DNA of 64,000 bases from assembly GCA_035495315.1 (NCBI GenBank), contig DATJGF010000119.1:1-64000 (forward strand), written 5' to 3'. The notes under the pieces are model-generated. The model was not told where the DNA came from. It saw nothing but the letters and a program-made list of their open reading frames with translations, and ran no database searches. Positions 62,189 to 64,000 of this stretch are shown in pieces. The DNA comes from DATJGF01 sp035495315. GTDB lineage: Bacteria; Verrucomicrobiota; Verrucomicrobiia; Limisphaerales; UBA8199. The position numbers and the translations under genes are program-made. Each line of letters starts with the position of its first letter. The stretch's first letter is position 1.

Positions 62189-63229
62189 TCACAGCCCGAG
62201 CGCATTGGACAAGCGCACGGCCTCACCGAGCCAGTTCTGAGTGTGCCGTTGTGGTGGGGCCCAATTTGCAGCCCAACCCAGGAGTTGGACTGAGAGATGG
62301 AGCTGGCAATAGTCCACCGCTTCCAACAAGTCCGAAACTGACGGTGGCGCACTATCAGCGGTCTCAAGGCCCCGGCGGTACGCCGCGACCATTGCGCGCT
62401 TTTGCTCGTGGGTCCATTTGCCGGAGGTAAGCGCTGCCAAATCAATGAGCCCGGGACCTATTGCAGCCATTTCCCAGTCCACAGGGCAGATCGCCCAATC
62501 GTTGTTCCTGCGGCGCAAAATGACGTTTGAGGGAAAGAATTCGCCATGAATAAGGCTCATAGGCAAAGCGAGCAAACGATCGATCACCTGGTCATAACGG
62601 TTGGCGAGGTGACTAAACCTGCGCATCGTTTCACGAGAACCGTTTGTCTGCTCGCGTTGGATAAACTCTTCGGCCCTGGTCATCCACGTTTCAAGAAGTT
62701 GTTCGTTATAGTGGACGAGGTGATTGGACCACGACTGCTTCCACCGACGGGAGCAAGTCCGATATTCCGTGTGCAACATAGCCAACCATCCCGCTGCCTG
62801 TTCCCAGCTATTAAGGCGGCCGCGCTGCCACAGCAACGGCCCGTCGACGCGCTCCAGGAACAGCCAGTATCGGTTCAACTCCGGGACGCGAGTCGCGCCA
62901 AAGCAGATAGGCGTCCCCAATTTGCGCGGATCGAGCACCCGCTCGTAAATTTCGATTTCCCGTTCCGGACTATAGAGGAAGCCAGGGCGGATGCGTTGTG
63001 CCGTCTTGAGGACCGAACTGGGGCTCAGGTCTTTGAATACAAGCCGTAAGCGTTGGCGCGTATCCAATACGACCTCCAGATTCTCCAAGGCGTACGAAGA
63101 AGAATAAGCTGATGACCGACGGCGTAATTGCCTGATGGTGCGGGCAGAGCCAAAATGATGCGATAATGCGCACTCGAGGGCATCGTGCAGTAAACCGGCG
63201 GGGACCGCCTGCTTGGATCTAGGTTCCAT
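62189..63229 (-). CDS. APH/choline-kinase-type phosphotransferase
   Basis: The protein has 346 residues of the APH fold. The catalytic loop is HGEFFPSNV, where the family normally has HGD with Asp as base; here Glu stands in its place. VDWEMAAIGPGLIDLA matches the metal-binding DWE segment. The N-lobe includes LVFKDLSPSSVLK, which offers the ATP lysine. The substrate is unknown; it may phosphorylate a sugar or an aminoglycoside-like compound. It follows the glycosyltransferase gene by three bases, so they are one operon. Confidence 0.8.
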   Translation of the reverse strand: MEPRSKQAVPAGLLHDALECALSHHFGSARTIRQLRRRSSAYSSSYALENLEVVLDTRQRLRLVFKDLSPSSVLKTAQRIRPGFLYSPEREIEIYERVLDPRKLGTPICFGATRVPELNRYWLFLERVDGPLLWQRGRLNSWEQAAGWLAMLHTEYRTCSRRWKQSWSNHLVHYNEQLLETWMTRAEEFIQREQTNGSRETMRRFSHLANRYDQVIDRLLALPMSLIHGEFFPSNVILRRRNNDWAICPVDWEMAAIGPGLIDLAALTSGKWTHEQKRAMVAAYRRGLETADSAPPSVSDLLEAVDYCQLHLSVQLLGWAANWAPPQRHTQNWLGEAVRLSNALGL

Positions 63230-63232
63230 ATT

Positions 63233-64000
63233 TTATGCTCCGATTTGTTCCAGCAGGCGGGGCAGGACTTTTGCCGAATCGAAATACTCCTCGGCAATGG
63301 CCCGTGCTCGGGCCGCGTGTTTTGGATAATCGGCTCGCACCTCTTGGGTTGCGTGCACCACGTCCTCTCTTCTGCTAAATGCAAATAAGCCTTTACCCGT
63401 CGGCAAATGCCGACTGAAACCGGTTTCCTGAGCGATCACCGGCCGCCCGGACGCCAAATAGCATGCGCTGCGATCGCTGAACCAACCGCAGCGCGACACA
63501 GCGTAGCCAGCTTTGGCAATTCCGAATTCGCCTTTGGATTCCTGGATGAATTTCTGATAGGCGGCAGGACTGCAGGCGAGCTTTGAGGGATCGACAAGCT
63601 GCCATCCGTTCTTGGCGAGCGCCGCCAGGTCCTTCGTTTCATCCGGATGAATTGAGAGCGCCAGGACGAAGTTCTCCCCCGTCAGAGCAGGCAAATCGAA
63701 GAACTGCCTCAAGGAATGTGCCTTTTGCCCATAGAGCACTCCTTGGTGCTCGATGGAGCCGTATCCTCGCCAATTACCCACGGTGGTGAAGGCGTCGTAA
63801 GTGGGACGGCCGGCTGGTTTCCAGTAATGGAGCACGACGGGCTGGAGCGTCTTCAGCCATCTTAGATTGCACGTTGGGACAGAACAGCCGGTTTCGCCAA
63901 TGTCTGTTCCGATCGTGACAAAGTGCGTATGGCCGGCAAAGCGCATGTCGACACCTTCGACGCAATGCCAGAGTTGGTTGAAAGCGGGATCCAAATCCAG
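63233..64000 (-). CDS. Glycosyltransferase-like protein (partial, runs off right edge)
   Basis: At least 255 codons are open from the window edge. The C-terminal half shows a GT-B-type donor region: GEFGIAKAGYAVSRCGWFSD, RSACYLASGRPVIAQETGFS, LPTGKGLFAFSRREDVVHA and a helical end. The start lies beyond the edge, so the size is unknown. With the methyltransferase and the phosphotransferase it suggests a glycan assembly set. Confidence 0.78.
   Translation of the reverse strand: MDLDPAFNQLWHCVEGVDMRFAGHTHFVTIGTDIGETGCSVPTCNLRWLKTLQPVVLHYWKPAGRPTYDAFTTVGNWRGYGSIEHQGVLYGQKAHSLRQFFDLPALTGENFVLALSIHPDETKDLAALAKNGWQLVDPSKLACSPAAYQKFIQESKGEFGIAKAGYAVSRCGWFSDRSACYLASGRPVIAQETGFSRHLPTGKGLFAFSRREDVVHATQEVRADYPKHAARARAIAEEYFDSAKVLPRLLEQIGA

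Overview
The window looks like chromosomal DNA from a high-GC, soil-type member of the Verrucomicrobiota (Pedosphaera/Limisphaerales-like). The signs are a PVC-type pseudopilin with GFTLIELLVVIAII and the VIDGHVEY tail motif, ASPIC/UnbV and HAF/HYR secreted proteins, HEAT and TPR lipoprotein-type proteins, weak or missing Shine-Dalgarno sites, and many small palindromic intergenic repeats. This placement is inferred from protein style, not from a marker gene search. No tRNA, rRNA, CRISPR array, prophage or complete insertion sequence was seen.

Layout. 1-10.4 kb: cell-envelope and secreted proteins. These are a partial ASPIC/UnbV beta-propeller, a redoxin lipoprotein, two convergent SGNH-hydrolase/TPR paralogues, a HEAT protein and a cytochrome c/copper-monooxygenase/TPR protein. 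10.5-25.2 kb: a YciF-type ferritin-like protein, Ada, a PQQ-type propeller, a sialidase, a pseudopilin with a following lipoprotein, a PHP-type hydrolase, a WbsX/GH99-like protein, a spermidine-synthase-like pair split into membrane and enzyme genes, a ceramidase-like protein and a beta-helix protein. 25.8-29.3 kb: a complete sugar ABC importer operon (binding protein, double ATPase, permease).

29.3-49.9 kb is more housekeeping: a Ski2-like helicase; polyprenyl synthase, ECF sigma factor and a membrane protein in an overlapping operon; CvpA; ClpB; FtsB/DivIC; a Yip1-like protein; MnmE; three consecutive CNNM/CorC-type transporters; a Na/Ca-exchanger-like protein; DUF1330; and a GNAT enzyme coupled to a small conserved protein.

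50.1-64 kb: a glycoside-hydrolase-like protein, then a divergent cluster at 51.8-57.1 kb that I rate the most interesting part. One arm encodes a long Pro/Ala-rich protein with a duplicated unrecognised module and a C-terminal roadblock domain, an MglA-like GTPase and an MglB-like roadblock protein. The other arm encodes a receiver-PATAN protein, a small roadblock-like protein and a helical protein. After it come a secreted beta-propeller, a HAF/HYR protein and the start of a sugar/glycan set (methyltransferase, APH-type kinase, glycosyltransferase cut by the window end).

Two kinds of intergenic repeat recur. One is hairpin elements whose stems differ but stay base-paired. The other is stretches of degenerate 7-nt-period repeat, one of which lies inside the helicase gene.
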